Made by a program: the position numbers and the translations under genes. Below, piece after piece: positions 1-7,296 of a stretch of 10,379 nt of DNA (position 1 is the first letter of the stretch; each line of letters opens with the position of its first letter). The stretch lies in assembly GCA_964534765.1 (NCBI GenBank), contig CAZHRJ010000107.1:1-10379 (forward strand), read 5' to 3'. The notes under the pieces are model-generated. The model saw nothing but the letters and a program-made list of their open reading frames with translations. It was not told where the DNA came from and searched no databases. The DNA comes from CAZHRJ01 sp964534765. Lineage in GTDB: Bacteria > Lindowbacteria > 2-12-FULL-62-27.

Positions 1-1299
1 GCTTCGGGATCGGCCGACACCGAAATCGTTTTCCGCCTCGCGCTTGAGAATCTCGATCTTCAACCCGGAGAGGTGATCGCCTACCGGGTCGAGGCGACGG
101 ATGAAAATGACGTGACGGGGCCCGGAATTTCGACGAGCGATGTCCGATTCGTGGACGTGGTGCCGTTTGACGCCTACTACATCTGGGGCGGGGAGGGGGA
201 AAGCGGCGCCGCCGAGAATGCGTGTCGAAAACTCATCGCGATGCAAAAGGCCGTGATTCGCCGGACTGTCGAAGACGTCCTGCATCCTCCGCCGGGCCTT
301 CCGGCGCCGCCGCCGGAATTGTTCGAGCGCGTCAAAGCCGCCCAGGAACGTGTCCGGCGGGAAACCGATTCCGCGCTGGCCGAGATTGAGGACTTCCTTG
401 CCCAGGATGGCATCGGCGGGAACGAGGATATTCAGATCGCTCTGGCCGACGCGTCCAAATCAATGAGCCGAGCGGAAAAGTCCCTCGACAGACAACTGGC
501 CGCTCAGGCTCTGGGCCACGAGCGCGAGGCGCTCACGGCGTTAAACAAAGCGGTGCAGTCCATTCTGTGGCTCATGCGGCGGATGCGAAATCAATCCGCT
601 CCTCGATACGCGCCCTCCGGGCCGGTGGCCGATTTGCCGGACTTGCCACGCTCAAAAAAAACCGAGCGGGAGCCGGTCGGGCGCCATCAGGACGCGAAAC
701 GGGAAGCCGCTGACGAGGCGGGCCGGCTGGCGGATCAGTCCCTGGCCGCCGCGGAATCGGCCCGTCGTCGGGCCGATGCTGAAGAGGCGGCCCGGTTCAG
801 CCGCTCCGCGGCCCCAAGTGCCGGCGTCCCCGACACCGGCCGGCGTCTTGGCTCCGATGCGTCGCGGCGTCTGGCGGATCTCATGCGGCGGGCGCCTGCG
901 TTGAGCCGCGCGGAACGCGCGGAACTTGCCCGGTTGGCCGAGCGCGCGGGGTTGGCGGGCAAAGCGCCGTCGGAGGACGTTCAAGACCTTGAAAATCTCT
1001 CGAAACGGGTTTCGGATCTCGCTCAGAATCCCGCGCTGCGCGAGGGAATGCCGGCTCTGCGCGCCGCGGGAAAACTTCTGGCCGAGGCGGTGGAAGGATC
1101 CCGAACCGTTTATTACCCGGCGGGTCCCATCGCGGATATGGTGACCGAGGCGGCCCGGTTGATCATTCAGGCCCGGTACGCCATCCTGGACGCCGTCCGA
1201 CGCGGCGATCTCCCGGCTGAATCGGCTCCGCGTGAAAGCGTCCCCGACGAGTATGAGGAACTGGTCCGGGATTATTTCAGGAAACTGGGCGGCCCGTGA
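1..1299 (+). CDS. DUF4175-like envelope protein, C-terminal part (5' end outside window)
   Basis: The frame is open from the first base, so the gene starts upstream and only its last 432 residues are here; the GTG at 73 is an internal codon. The fragment begins with the end of a beta-rich, Ig/fibronectin-like domain (LDLQPGEVIAYRVEATD, then GPGISTSDVRFVDVVPF). Next comes a long helical region rich in Ala, Arg, Glu and Leu, with coiled-coil-like stretches around residues 75-195 and 235-370 of the fragment. It ends in a short tail (YEELVRDYFRKLGGP) of a type I associate with large DUF4175-like membrane proteins of VWA/MoxR-associated operons. Those proteins usually have N-terminal membrane helices, which would lie outside the window. 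Its stop overlaps the start of the next gene (GTGA), so the two are probably co-translated. No enzymatic motif is visible and the molecular role is unknown. I am confident that it is coding and partial, and moderately confident of the family. Confidence 0.75.
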   Translation, partial: ASGSADTEIVFRLALENLDLQPGEVIAYRVEATDENDVTGPGISTSDVRFVDVVPFDAYYIWGGEGESGAAENACRKLIAMQKAVIRRTVEDVLHPPPGLPAPPPELFERVKAAQERVRRETDSALAEIEDFLAQDGIGGNEDIQIALADASKSMSRAEKSLDRQLAAQALGHEREALTALNKAVQSILWLMRRMRNQSAPRYAPSGPVADLPDLPRSKKTEREPVGRHQDAKREAADEAGRLADQSLAAAESARRRADAEEAARFSRSAAPSAGVPDTGRRLGSDASRRLADLMRRAPALSRAERAELARLAERAGLAGKAPSEDVQDLENLSKRVSDLAQNPALREGMPALRAAGKLLAEAVEGSRTVYYPAGPIADMVTEAARLIIQARYAILDAVRRGDLPAESAPRESVPDEYEELVRDYFRKLGGP

Positions 1300-3404
1300 T
1301 TCGACTCGCCAACGCGCCGTCGGATGAAATGGCCGTGGGACTGGCGGCCCTCGCCGCGTTGTTGGTGGTCGTGTTCTATCTGCCCGCGCGTCGAAGGGTG
1401 ACGAATGGCCGGCGCACGGCGCTGACCGGATTGCGGCTGGCCTGGACACTGCTCGCCCTTGCCGTGTTTTTGCGCCCGGTCGTGGATGAATTCCTGCCGC
1501 CCGTCAAACGCGTCATGGCCGTCCTTCTTGATGCATCCGCATCCATGTCGGTTCGCGCCGGGCCGGAGCCGCGGCCGGACGGGAAAACCCGATACGAATC
1601 GGCCCGGGCCGCCGTTTCAGTCATCGAACGGCAGATGAAGCACGGCTGGGAAATCCGAACCATGACATTTGGCGAATCGGTATCCCTGTCCATCCCGGGC
1701 CATCCGACCCATCGCGTGACAAATCTGGCGGATGCCATCGATGCCGGCCGGCAATCGGCCGGACCTGGCGGCGCGGTGGTGCTCCTCACGGACGGCGTCA
1801 CGACAGCCGGTGGAGATCCGATCCGCGCCGCCGCTCGCGCGGCGTCGTCCGCCATCCCGATTGTTTCTCTGTATCCGCAGGCGGGCCGGGTCTCGGAACG
1901 GCGGATCCTCGGCGTGGAGTACGATCCCGTGATTGAGAAAGCGCGAAAATCCGAAATTCAGGTAACCGTCGCCGGCGCCGGATCCATGACCGTAACCCTG
2001 ATCGATAAGGGAAAGCCGATTGCGGAAAGCCGTGTCGATGGAAATTCCTCCGATGCGGCGACGACGGTTCGGATTCCTCATGTGCCGGATGAGTTGGGAA
2101 TGAAAAATATTCAAGTCGCGCTTTCCGCGTCGGCGGGAGAGATTGTCCTGGCCGATAATGTATGCACGATCACCCAGAAAGTGGTGAATCGACGGGTCGC
2201 CACGATCGCCGTGGTGTGGACGGTCGAGCATCCCAGATGGGATGTCCGGGGAATTGTCACGTCGATTGAGGATGTCCGCGGCGTGGATGCGCGAAGCCTT
2301 GCCGGGTCCTTGACCTCCTGGAGGGATGCGGCCGGGCCATTGGGGCTGGGCGATCGGGTTGCGGCGGACGCCCTTATTTTTGTGGGCGTGCCGGCGGCCG
2401 CGGTGGGATTGGACGTTCAGGAGAAACTCGTCAGGGCCATCGATCTCGGAATGGGGTTTGCCATGCTTGGCGGGCCCGAGGGATTTGGCCGCGGGGGATG
2501 GGCCGGCACGGCTCTGTCGAAAGTATTGCCGGTTGAGTTTGGCGACAACGAAGTATTGATGAGTGACGCCGTCTACAATCCCCGGGTGACGCGCCTTGGC
2601 CGGAAGGATCCCGTGACCCGGATTCTGGATGACGGAACGCTTCCGCCGCTGAAGGCCGTCAATGTTGTCGGCCGGGCCAAACCGGTGGCGTCGGTGCTGG
2701 CCGTTCATCCAACTTTGTCGGCCGCAGGCGCGCCGATTCCTCTGATCGCCAAAGGCCGCTACGGAAATGGCCGCACAATCGCCATCCCGATGGCTGACGT
2801 CTGGCGATGGGTCTACCGGCATGAGAAGGGCCGGGATGCCATGAAAACATTTTGGCGGCGGGTAGCCGCGTATCTGGCGCCCGTGGACCCGTCGAGGGTT
2901 GAGATCGACGTACCCGGTGTGTGGGCAAGTGCGGGTGTCGAGGTCGAAAGCCGTGTCCGCGTGGCGGATGGAAGCGGGGAAGTCGTCTGGGAGGCAAATG
3001 GCGCGGGCATACACGATTCCGGGACGCTGCCGCCGGCCGGAGGACGAATTCGCGTTCGGCCGGTGTCGGACGGAGATCTGGTATTTGCCGTGAAAGCGCC
3101 CCCGTCCATTGGCGGCCCGGAGGAGGAAATGCGGGTGACCGTGAATGTGTCATCGTCGGCCCTTGAAGGAAAAACGTTCGGACCCGACACGGGCGTGCTG
3201 GGGTCGATCGCCGGTCTCACGGCGAATCTGATGGCGCCTTTTGATAAAGCCACCGAAGTCCTGTCCTCGTTGGCTGAATCGCCGGTGCCCGCCTACGGCC
3301 GGCGCCGGACGGAAGAGATCTGGGATCGGCCGTGGATTCTCGTCGTCTTCATTTTGCTGCTCGCGCTCGAATGGGGATTCCGCAGATATTGGGGATTGCC
3401 GTGA
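1296..3404 (+). CDS. Membrane-anchored VWA protein with glutamine-amidotransferase-like domain
   Basis: This is a 702-residue protein. Two N-terminal membrane helices (about 12-30 and 44-62) precede a von Willebrand A domain (about 73-195). The MIDAS metal site looks complete: D79-x-S81-x-S83 in LLDASASMS, T142 in VTNLADA, and D166 in LLTDG. A beta-rich middle (about 205-295) leads to a Rossmann-like region with MLGGPEGFGRGGWAG (390-404), the signature of the amidotransferase-like domain seen in many VWA proteins of this type. The only cysteine in the protein is C290, outside that domain, so amidotransferase catalysis is not expected. A C-terminal helix (about 679-697) re-enters the membrane. 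By family knowledge such proteins bind divalent metal and protein ligands at the envelope; the ligand here is unknown. The GTG start at 1296 is chosen because it overlaps the preceding stop and gives the N-terminal helices; the next gene starts the same way. Confidence 0.85.
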   Translation: MIRLANAPSDEMAVGLAALAALLVVVFYLPARRRVTNGRRTALTGLRLAWTLLALAVFLRPVVDEFLPPVKRVMAVLLDASASMSVRAGPEPRPDGKTRYESARAAVSVIERQMKHGWEIRTMTFGESVSLSIPGHPTHRVTNLADAIDAGRQSAGPGGAVVLLTDGVTTAGGDPIRAAARAASSAIPIVSLYPQAGRVSERRILGVEYDPVIEKARKSEIQVTVAGAGSMTVTLIDKGKPIAESRVDGNSSDAATTVRIPHVPDELGMKNIQVALSASAGEIVLADNVCTITQKVVNRRVATIAVVWTVEHPRWDVRGIVTSIEDVRGVDARSLAGSLTSWRDAAGPLGLGDRVAADALIFVGVPAAAVGLDVQEKLVRAIDLGMGFAMLGGPEGFGRGGWAGTALSKVLPVEFGDNEVLMSDAVYNPRVTRLGRKDPVTRILDDGTLPPLKAVNVVGRAKPVASVLAVHPTLSAAGAPIPLIAKGRYGNGRTIAIPMADVWRWVYRHEKGRDAMKTFWRRVAAYLAPVDPSRVEIDVPGVWASAGVEVESRVRVADGSGEVVWEANGAGIHDSGTLPPAGGRIRVRPVSDGDLVFAVKAPPSIGGPEEEMRVTVNVSSSALEGKTFGPDTGVLGSIAGLTANLMAPFDKATEVLSSLAESPVPAYGRRRTEEIWDRPWILVVFILLLALEWGFRRYWGLP

Positions 3405-6181
3405 TCCGGGCGGCGATCTGGATTCTCTTCGCGATGGGGGCCGTCTGTCCGGCCGGCGCGTCATCCGATCTGTCCGCTTCCGCCGCGGTCGTCATCGTCG
3501 GCCTTGGCGGGGACAAGGCGCATTACGATGTCCTGGTCGAATCGGGAAAATCCATCGCGCAGGGTCTAAGGGACAGGTTTGGATATGGAGACAATGTTTT
3601 CCTTCTGACAGAAGACGGAAAAACGGATGCGAGTGTCGATGGCCGCTCCGATGCGGTTGAGATCCGGGCGAGGTTCGCCGGCCTGACCGCGCGCGCATCG
3701 TCCGATGATCGGCTCCTGATCGTTCTCATCGGGCATGCCAATGGGGATGCCTCCCACTGGCGTCTCAATATTCCCGGAGAGGATTTGTCCGCCGTCGACT
3801 GGCGACAGATCATTTCGCCGTTTCCCGGCCGCGTCGCGGTCATCGCGGCGGCGCCGCGAGCGGCATTCCTGTCGAGAGAATTGCGCGGCCCGAATCGGGT
3901 GATCCTGGCGTCCACCCGAGTCCGGGAGATTCGAACGTGGGCGTTCCTCAAGTCCCTTGTGAATGCGATAGGGTCCTTCGACGGCGCGGCGACCCGACCC
4001 AAAACGGTATGGGACCTCTTTGAGTTTTCGGAAGAGGACGTCAAGAGCGCGTTTTTTAAGCAGGGGTATATGCGCAATGAACACGCGTCCCTTGAGGACG
4101 ATGGGGACGGCCTGGGAACAGAGGCCGGGCATCCGGATGGAAAAGACGGTATGCTCGCCAGGGGGTTTGTCCTGAAGGCAAGTTCGGCGGCCGCGTCCGA
4201 TGGATCGGCGCCGTCCTTGGCCGTCGGCCGGGGTACTCTGCCTCCCGACATCGACACGCTGGCCTCGACCGGCGGCGGCGCGCTGGATCCCGCTGACTTC
4301 GACGCCATGGTCCTCTTGCGCGAAGAGGACGTGGACATCGACGACGATTTGTCCTCGCGGTGGCGCAGCCGGCAGGTGATAAAGATCATTTCAGAATCGG
4401 GCCGATCGCGCGCGGATCTGGATTATTCTTTTCCGCCGGGCGTGTCGGCTGAAATTGTGCGCGCCCGAACCATCCTGCCGGACGGTCGAATCCTGGATGC
4501 GGACACACACGCCGTATTGCGCGGAATTGTCCTCGACGGTCAGACCGATACGGCCTTGCCCGGCGGCGGCAGCCCGCTTCCCCGGAGTCTGCAGCTTCAT
4601 TTGTCCGAAGCCGTCCCCGGATCGACGCTGGAGGTCGAACTTAAAATCACGACAAGGGATTTTGATATCCAGGGAGATTTTTTCCACGATTTCGTCCTGC
4701 AGCAGGATATCCCCGTCCGCCGGATGCGGGTGCGGATTCGGTATCCCAAACGTCTCAATTTTCGGATCGTTTCAACCTATCAGGGCGCTGGGCGGGTGAT
4801 CCAATCGGGGCCTGCGGTGGACGCGGGCCGGTACGCTAAGAAATATGAATACGAAGTGGAAAACTTGGAGGCCATTGTCGACGAACCTCTGGCCGATCCG
4901 GCGCATCTTCGATCCGGCCGGCTGGTGGTTTCTTCGGTCAAAACCTGGAACGAAATCGCCAAGTGGTATCACTTTCTGTCGAGACCGGTCCTCAAGGCGG
5001 ACGGAGAAATACAGGCCCTGGCCAAGCGCCTCACAAAGGACAAACCGTCCCCGGAGGAAAAAATCCGCGCCCTGTATGAGTGGGTATCGGAAGAAATCCG
5101 CTATGTCGCCATTCCCCTGGGCGTGCACGGATACAAACCGCACATGGTCCCGAATATTTATAAGAGGCGATATGGGGACTGCAAGGACAAGGCATCGCTC
5201 CTCATCACATTGCTCCGGGAAGTCGGAATCAAATCTCAAATGGTTTTGATCGGCGCCGGGATGGGAAATGTCGTGCCGGAAGTTCCCCGGCCATCGGCGT
5301 TCAATCATGCGATCGTGGCATTGCCCGCACCGGGTGGCGTGCTCTTCATGGATCCCACCGCCGAAAATTGCATGTTCGGGACTCTGCCACCGATGGATCA
5401 GGGCCGGCATGGGTTGATCGTGTGGGGAGAAACGGGAGCGCTGGAGATCACACCGGTTGACCCTCCGGAAACAAACGCGTTGTCAGTCGATCGGCAGATC
5501 CGGATAGAAGGGACTGACCTGGTGGTCGGCGAGACAAGGGTTTCGGCGGGAGTATGGGCGCTAAAGCGGCGTGGGATCCTGCGGGGTCGAGGGGTGGCCG
5601 AAGGCCGGTCGATCGTCACCGAAAAATATGGCCGGGAGGGGAGCGGCTTTCAGCTGGTGTCGTATCGCGCGGATGGCATGGACGAGGTGAACAGGCCATT
5701 AACGGAAGCGCTCGAATATCGCTTGATCGGCGCCGCCGCCGGGGTTCTGATTCTGCCGTGGGAACCGTCGCCCTTGAGGTCTCTATTGTCCGGAAAAGAT
5801 CGCGCGGCGGATATTTCTTTGGGAACAACGTTCCTGCTCTCCGAGCGGGCCGATGTGATCGGAGTATCGGCTGAGGCCAGTGAGGTGCGAATCAGAAATT
5901 CGGCCGGCGCGGCGGTGATGGAAGTTTCCCCGGGACCCGCACGATTTGAGATCAGACGGACGATCAGGCTGGAGAAGGCCGGATTTTCCAGAGCCGAATG
6001 GCCGTTATTGGTGACGCTCGCCAAAGTGGTCCCGCCCATCCTCACCACGCAAGGCGCGGCTTCAACGCCATCAGGAGTATCGAAGGGCGCCTTTATCGCT
6101 GTGGCCGTTGTTGCGGCGGTAAGTCTGGTGTTGGTTGTCATTCTTCTCTTGAGACGAAAATCCGTGGAGAATGGAAAATGA
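3401..6181 (+). CDS. Secreted fusion: cysteine-less caspase-like domain + DUF3857 + transglutaminase core
   Basis: The frame extends upstream to a GTG at 3332, but I choose the GTG at 3401. It overlaps the preceding stop as GTGA and opens directly on a signal peptide (MIRAAIWILFAMGAVCPAG), giving 926 residues. Residues about 28-260 look like a caspase-like (C13/C14-type) domain: strand VVIVGLG, IGHANGD with H112, and a late acidic HASLEDDGDG motif. The position where the catalytic cysteine is expected reads VIAAAPRAAF (about 147-156), so protease activity is probably lost. Residues about 290-520 match DUF3857 (DAMVLLREEDV, VRARTILPDGRI). The transglutaminase core follows, with C594 in YGDCKDKA, H636 in FNHAIV and D651 in FMDPTAE forming an intact triad. 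A beta-rich part leads to one membrane helix (about 898-917) and a short basic tail, placing the bulk outside the cytoplasm. DUF3857/transglutaminase proteins are thought to act on envelope proteins or peptides; the substrate here is unknown. Confidence 0.85.
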   Translation: MIRAAIWILFAMGAVCPAGASSDLSASAAVVIVGLGGDKAHYDVLVESGKSIAQGLRDRFGYGDNVFLLTEDGKTDASVDGRSDAVEIRARFAGLTARASSDDRLLIVLIGHANGDASHWRLNIPGEDLSAVDWRQIISPFPGRVAVIAAAPRAAFLSRELRGPNRVILASTRVREIRTWAFLKSLVNAIGSFDGAATRPKTVWDLFEFSEEDVKSAFFKQGYMRNEHASLEDDGDGLGTEAGHPDGKDGMLARGFVLKASSAAASDGSAPSLAVGRGTLPPDIDTLASTGGGALDPADFDAMVLLREEDVDIDDDLSSRWRSRQVIKIISESGRSRADLDYSFPPGVSAEIVRARTILPDGRILDADTHAVLRGIVLDGQTDTALPGGGSPLPRSLQLHLSEAVPGSTLEVELKITTRDFDIQGDFFHDFVLQQDIPVRRMRVRIRYPKRLNFRIVSTYQGAGRVIQSGPAVDAGRYAKKYEYEVENLEAIVDEPLADPAHLRSGRLVVSSVKTWNEIAKWYHFLSRPVLKADGEIQALAKRLTKDKPSPEEKIRALYEWVSEEIRYVAIPLGVHGYKPHMVPNIYKRRYGDCKDKASLLITLLREVGIKSQMVLIGAGMGNVVPEVPRPSAFNHAIVALPAPGGVLFMDPTAENCMFGTLPPMDQGRHGLIVWGETGALEITPVDPPETNALSVDRQIRIEGTDLVVGETRVSAGVWALKRRGILRGRGVAEGRSIVTEKYGREGSGFQLVSYRADGMDEVNRPLTEALEYRLIGAAAGVLILPWEPSPLRSLLSGKDRAADISLGTTFLLSERADVIGVSAEASEVRIRNSAGAAVMEVSPGPARFEIRRTIRLEKAGFSRAEWPLLVTLAKVVPPILTTQGAASTPSGVSKGAFIAVAVVAAVSLVLVVILLLRRKSVENGK

Positions 6182-6184
6182 GGA

Positions 6185-6514
6185 TCAGAGTTTATCCACG
6201 ATTCTCATAATCGCTTTGGTGTGAATGTCCGACACCTTTTTGAGGATGGCGGTCTCCTGCCTGAGGTTGGCCGTTTGTTCTTCGAGCCTGTCGTTCCGTC
6301 GCAGCATCTGCGCAAACATTTTCCGGTTTTCCTGACGCATCTCGACCATGTCCCCGCGCATCTCGACTATGTCGTGGCGCATCTCGACCATACCCCGCCG
6401 AAACTCGGCCATCTCCCGTCGCGACTGCATCTGCCCTTCAATCAGCGATACGGTCGCCCGCTTCAGCACCTGTGCCCAATCAGGCATGCCGTTCGATCCA
6501 TTGCCTTTTTTCAT
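6185..6514 (-). CDS. Small heptad-repeat coiled-coil protein
   Basis: This 109-residue protein has no family I recognise. The N-terminus is polar (MKKGNGSNG), followed by an amphipathic helix (PDWAQVLKRATVSLIEGQM). Residues 35-62 are four consecutive seven-residue units with the pattern [MI]-[AV]-E-[MF]-R-x-x, and the heptad-like helix continues to about residue 95. The composition, rich in Met, Arg and Glu with no Pro after residue 11, fits a long coiled coil, probably oligomeric. There is no signal peptide or membrane helix, so it is likely cytoplasmic. The ATG at 6514 has a GGAGG ribosome binding site 10 bases upstream and a good promoter in front of it, which supports a real, independently expressed gene. 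It lies tail-to-tail with the envelope operon (three bases between stops) and divergent from the microcompartment gene. Small proteins of this type often occur singly in metagenomic genomes. Function unknown. Confidence 0.7.
   Translation of the reverse strand: MKKGNGSNGMPDWAQVLKRATVSLIEGQMQSRREMAEFRRGMVEMRHDIVEMRGDMVEMRQENRKMFAQMLRRNDRLEEQTANLRQETAILKKVSDIHTKAIMRIVDKL
6329..6412 (-). repeat. Four 21-base tandem units encoding heptads
   Basis: Within the coiled-coil gene, 21-base units repeat four times in frame. The three units nearest the gene's 3' end are most alike at DNA level (core gcgcatctcgac on the + strand), while the fourth has drifted (aaactcggcc). The DNA similarity suggests recent expansion by slippage or unequal recombination, not only selection for heptads. 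Copy number could vary between strains. Confidence 0.75.
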
Positions 6515-6524
6515 CCGCCTACGA

Positions 6525-6529
6525 CCTCC
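6525..6529 (-). promoter_or_regulatory. Ribosome binding site of the coiled-coil gene
   Basis: GGAGG on the minus strand ends 10 bases before the ATG at 6514. It supports this start and marks the frame as a translated gene. Confidence 0.6.
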
Positions 6530-6535
6530 GAGCGC

Positions 6536-6564
6536 AGTGTATCAATTCCGAATGACCCTGTCAA
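6536..6564 (-). promoter_or_regulatory. Sigma70-type promoter for the coiled-coil gene
   Basis: On the minus strand a perfect TTGACA (6564-6559) is separated by exactly 17 bases from TACACT (6541-6536, four of six consensus matches). The predicted transcription start near 6529 gives a very short leader of about 15 bases that begins with the GGAGG ribosome binding site. The element points at the gene starting at 6514. Confidence 0.55.
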
Positions 6565-6597
6565 AAAAGAGGAGCGCTCATCCGCGGCTTTTCCAGA

Positions 6598-6627
6598 TTG
6601 ATCTTGTCTATCCCTCTGTCCTATATT
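6598..6627 (+). promoter_or_regulatory. Candidate promoter for the microcompartment/acetyl-CoA synthetase operon
   Basis: TTGATC (6598-6603) and TATATT (6622-6627) lie 18 bases apart, with four and five of six matches to sigma70 consensus. The predicted start near 6634 leaves only about 10 leader bases before the ATG at 6644, with just a weak AGG as ribosome binding site. This is plausible because the operon needs a promoter in this divergent gap, but the boxes alone are weak evidence. Confidence 0.35.
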
Positions 6628-6643
6628 AGCGTCGCAGGCCTGC

Positions 6644-7276
6644 ATGGAACTGCGCTCGTATGTGTATCTGGACCGGCTGCAACCGCAACTGGCGGCGTTG
6701 ATGGCCAAGACCGCGATGGGGGATATTCCGGTCGAGGGGATGGCGTCGCTGTGGATCGAGGTCATCCCCGGGGTTGAGATCAACCGCGTCGCGGACATCG
6801 CGCTCAAACAAACAGACGTCCGGCCCGCCACGCAGATCGAGGAACGTGAATTCGGCATCCTTGAGTTCCACTCCTTTTCTCAGGAGGAAGTCCAAAACTC
6901 CGGCCAGAAAGTCCTCGATCACTACAAATTCACCTTGAAGGACGTCATGGCTCCCAAAATCATGACAACCCAAATTATCACCGCCATCAATCCCTACCAC
7001 GCGCAGGTCCTCAATCGCGACCGATACGGCAACATGATCCTTCCCGGTGAATCGCTCTTTATCCTCGAGGTCCAGCCCGCGGTCAACAGCGTGCTGGCGG
7101 CCAACGCGGCCGAAAAGGCGATCGGGACCATCCGGCTGATCGATTTCCGCGCACGCGGCGTCTACGGCCGACTCTACATGTCCGGATCGGAGGCCCAGGT
7201 CAAGGCCGCGGAAAGCGCGGCGGTCTCGGCGGTCGAGGTCCACGCCAAAATCGTGGGGTCCGGAAGACAAAAGTAA
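6644..7276 (+). CDS. Tandem-domain bacterial microcompartment shell protein (BMC-T), RMM-like
   Basis: This 210-residue protein contains two successive BMC folds: residues about 34-94 (SLWIEVIPGVEINRVADIAL, then FGILEFHS) and about 136-198 (SLFILEVQPAVNSVLAANAA, then VYGRLYMSGSEAQVKAAESA). Both show the family order of a strand, a helix with an AD/AA-x-ALK-like segment, a glycine-bearing strand pair, and a closing helix. Proteins with two BMC domains form trimeric pseudohexamers that tile the facets of polyhedral protein organelles and often carry the larger pores for substrates or cofactors. The N-terminus (ELRSYVYLDRLQPQ) and the segment joining the domains (NRDRYGNMILPGESLFILEV) resemble, from memory, the mycobacterial RMM-type BMC-T. 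The next gene, 20 bases downstream, is acetyl-CoA synthetase, probably in the same operon. No hexameric (BMC-H) or pentameric (BMC-P) shell gene is in the window, so the rest of the shell must be encoded elsewhere if a compartment forms. Confidence 0.85.
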   Translation: MELRSYVYLDRLQPQLAALMAKTAMGDIPVEGMASLWIEVIPGVEINRVADIALKQTDVRPATQIEEREFGILEFHSFSQEEVQNSGQKVLDHYKFTLKDVMAPKIMTTQIITAINPYHAQVLNRDRYGNMILPGESLFILEVQPAVNSVLAANAAEKAIGTIRLIDFRARGVYGRLYMSGSEAQVKAAESAAVSAVEVHAKIVGSGRQK

Positions 7277-7281
7277 CCGTC

Positions 7282-7286
7282 AGGAG
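7282..7286 (+). promoter_or_regulatory. Ribosome binding site of acetyl-CoA synthetase
   Basis: AGGAG lies 10 bases before the ATG at 7297, in the 20-base gap after the shell-protein stop. It fixes the start and argues for translation from a shared transcript. Confidence 0.6.
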
Positions 7287-7296
7287 AAAAATCAGG

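Noticed and set aside
73..1299. GTG at 73 as the true start of the first gene
   Set aside because: The frame is open to the window edge and the residues before it (ending LDLQPGE) continue the same beta-rich domain, so the gene is simply cut by the window.
1617..3014. 465-codon open frame on the minus strand opposite the VWA gene
   Set aside because: Its translation is rich in Arg, His, Gly and Pro with no recognisable domain. The opposite strand encodes a clear VWA protein with MIDAS motifs. GC-rich codon bias produces such shadows.
3332..3400. Upstream extension of the caspase-like/transglutaminase gene to the GTG at 3332 or the ATG at 3371
   Set aside because: It would overlap the preceding gene by up to 73 bases and put up to 23 residues in front of a good signal peptide. 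The GTG at 3401 reproduces the GTGA overlap of the previous junction.
6561..6593. Terminator-like AAAAG...CTTTT pair in the divergent gap
   Set aside because: The flanking bases do not pair into a stable stem, and the segment overlaps the -35 element of the minus-strand promoter.
6221..6629. + strand open frames across the coiled-coil gene and gap
   Set aside because: They are His/Pro/Arg-rich mirror images of the heptad repeats. The minus-strand frame has a promoter, a ribosome binding site and coherent coiled-coil composition.
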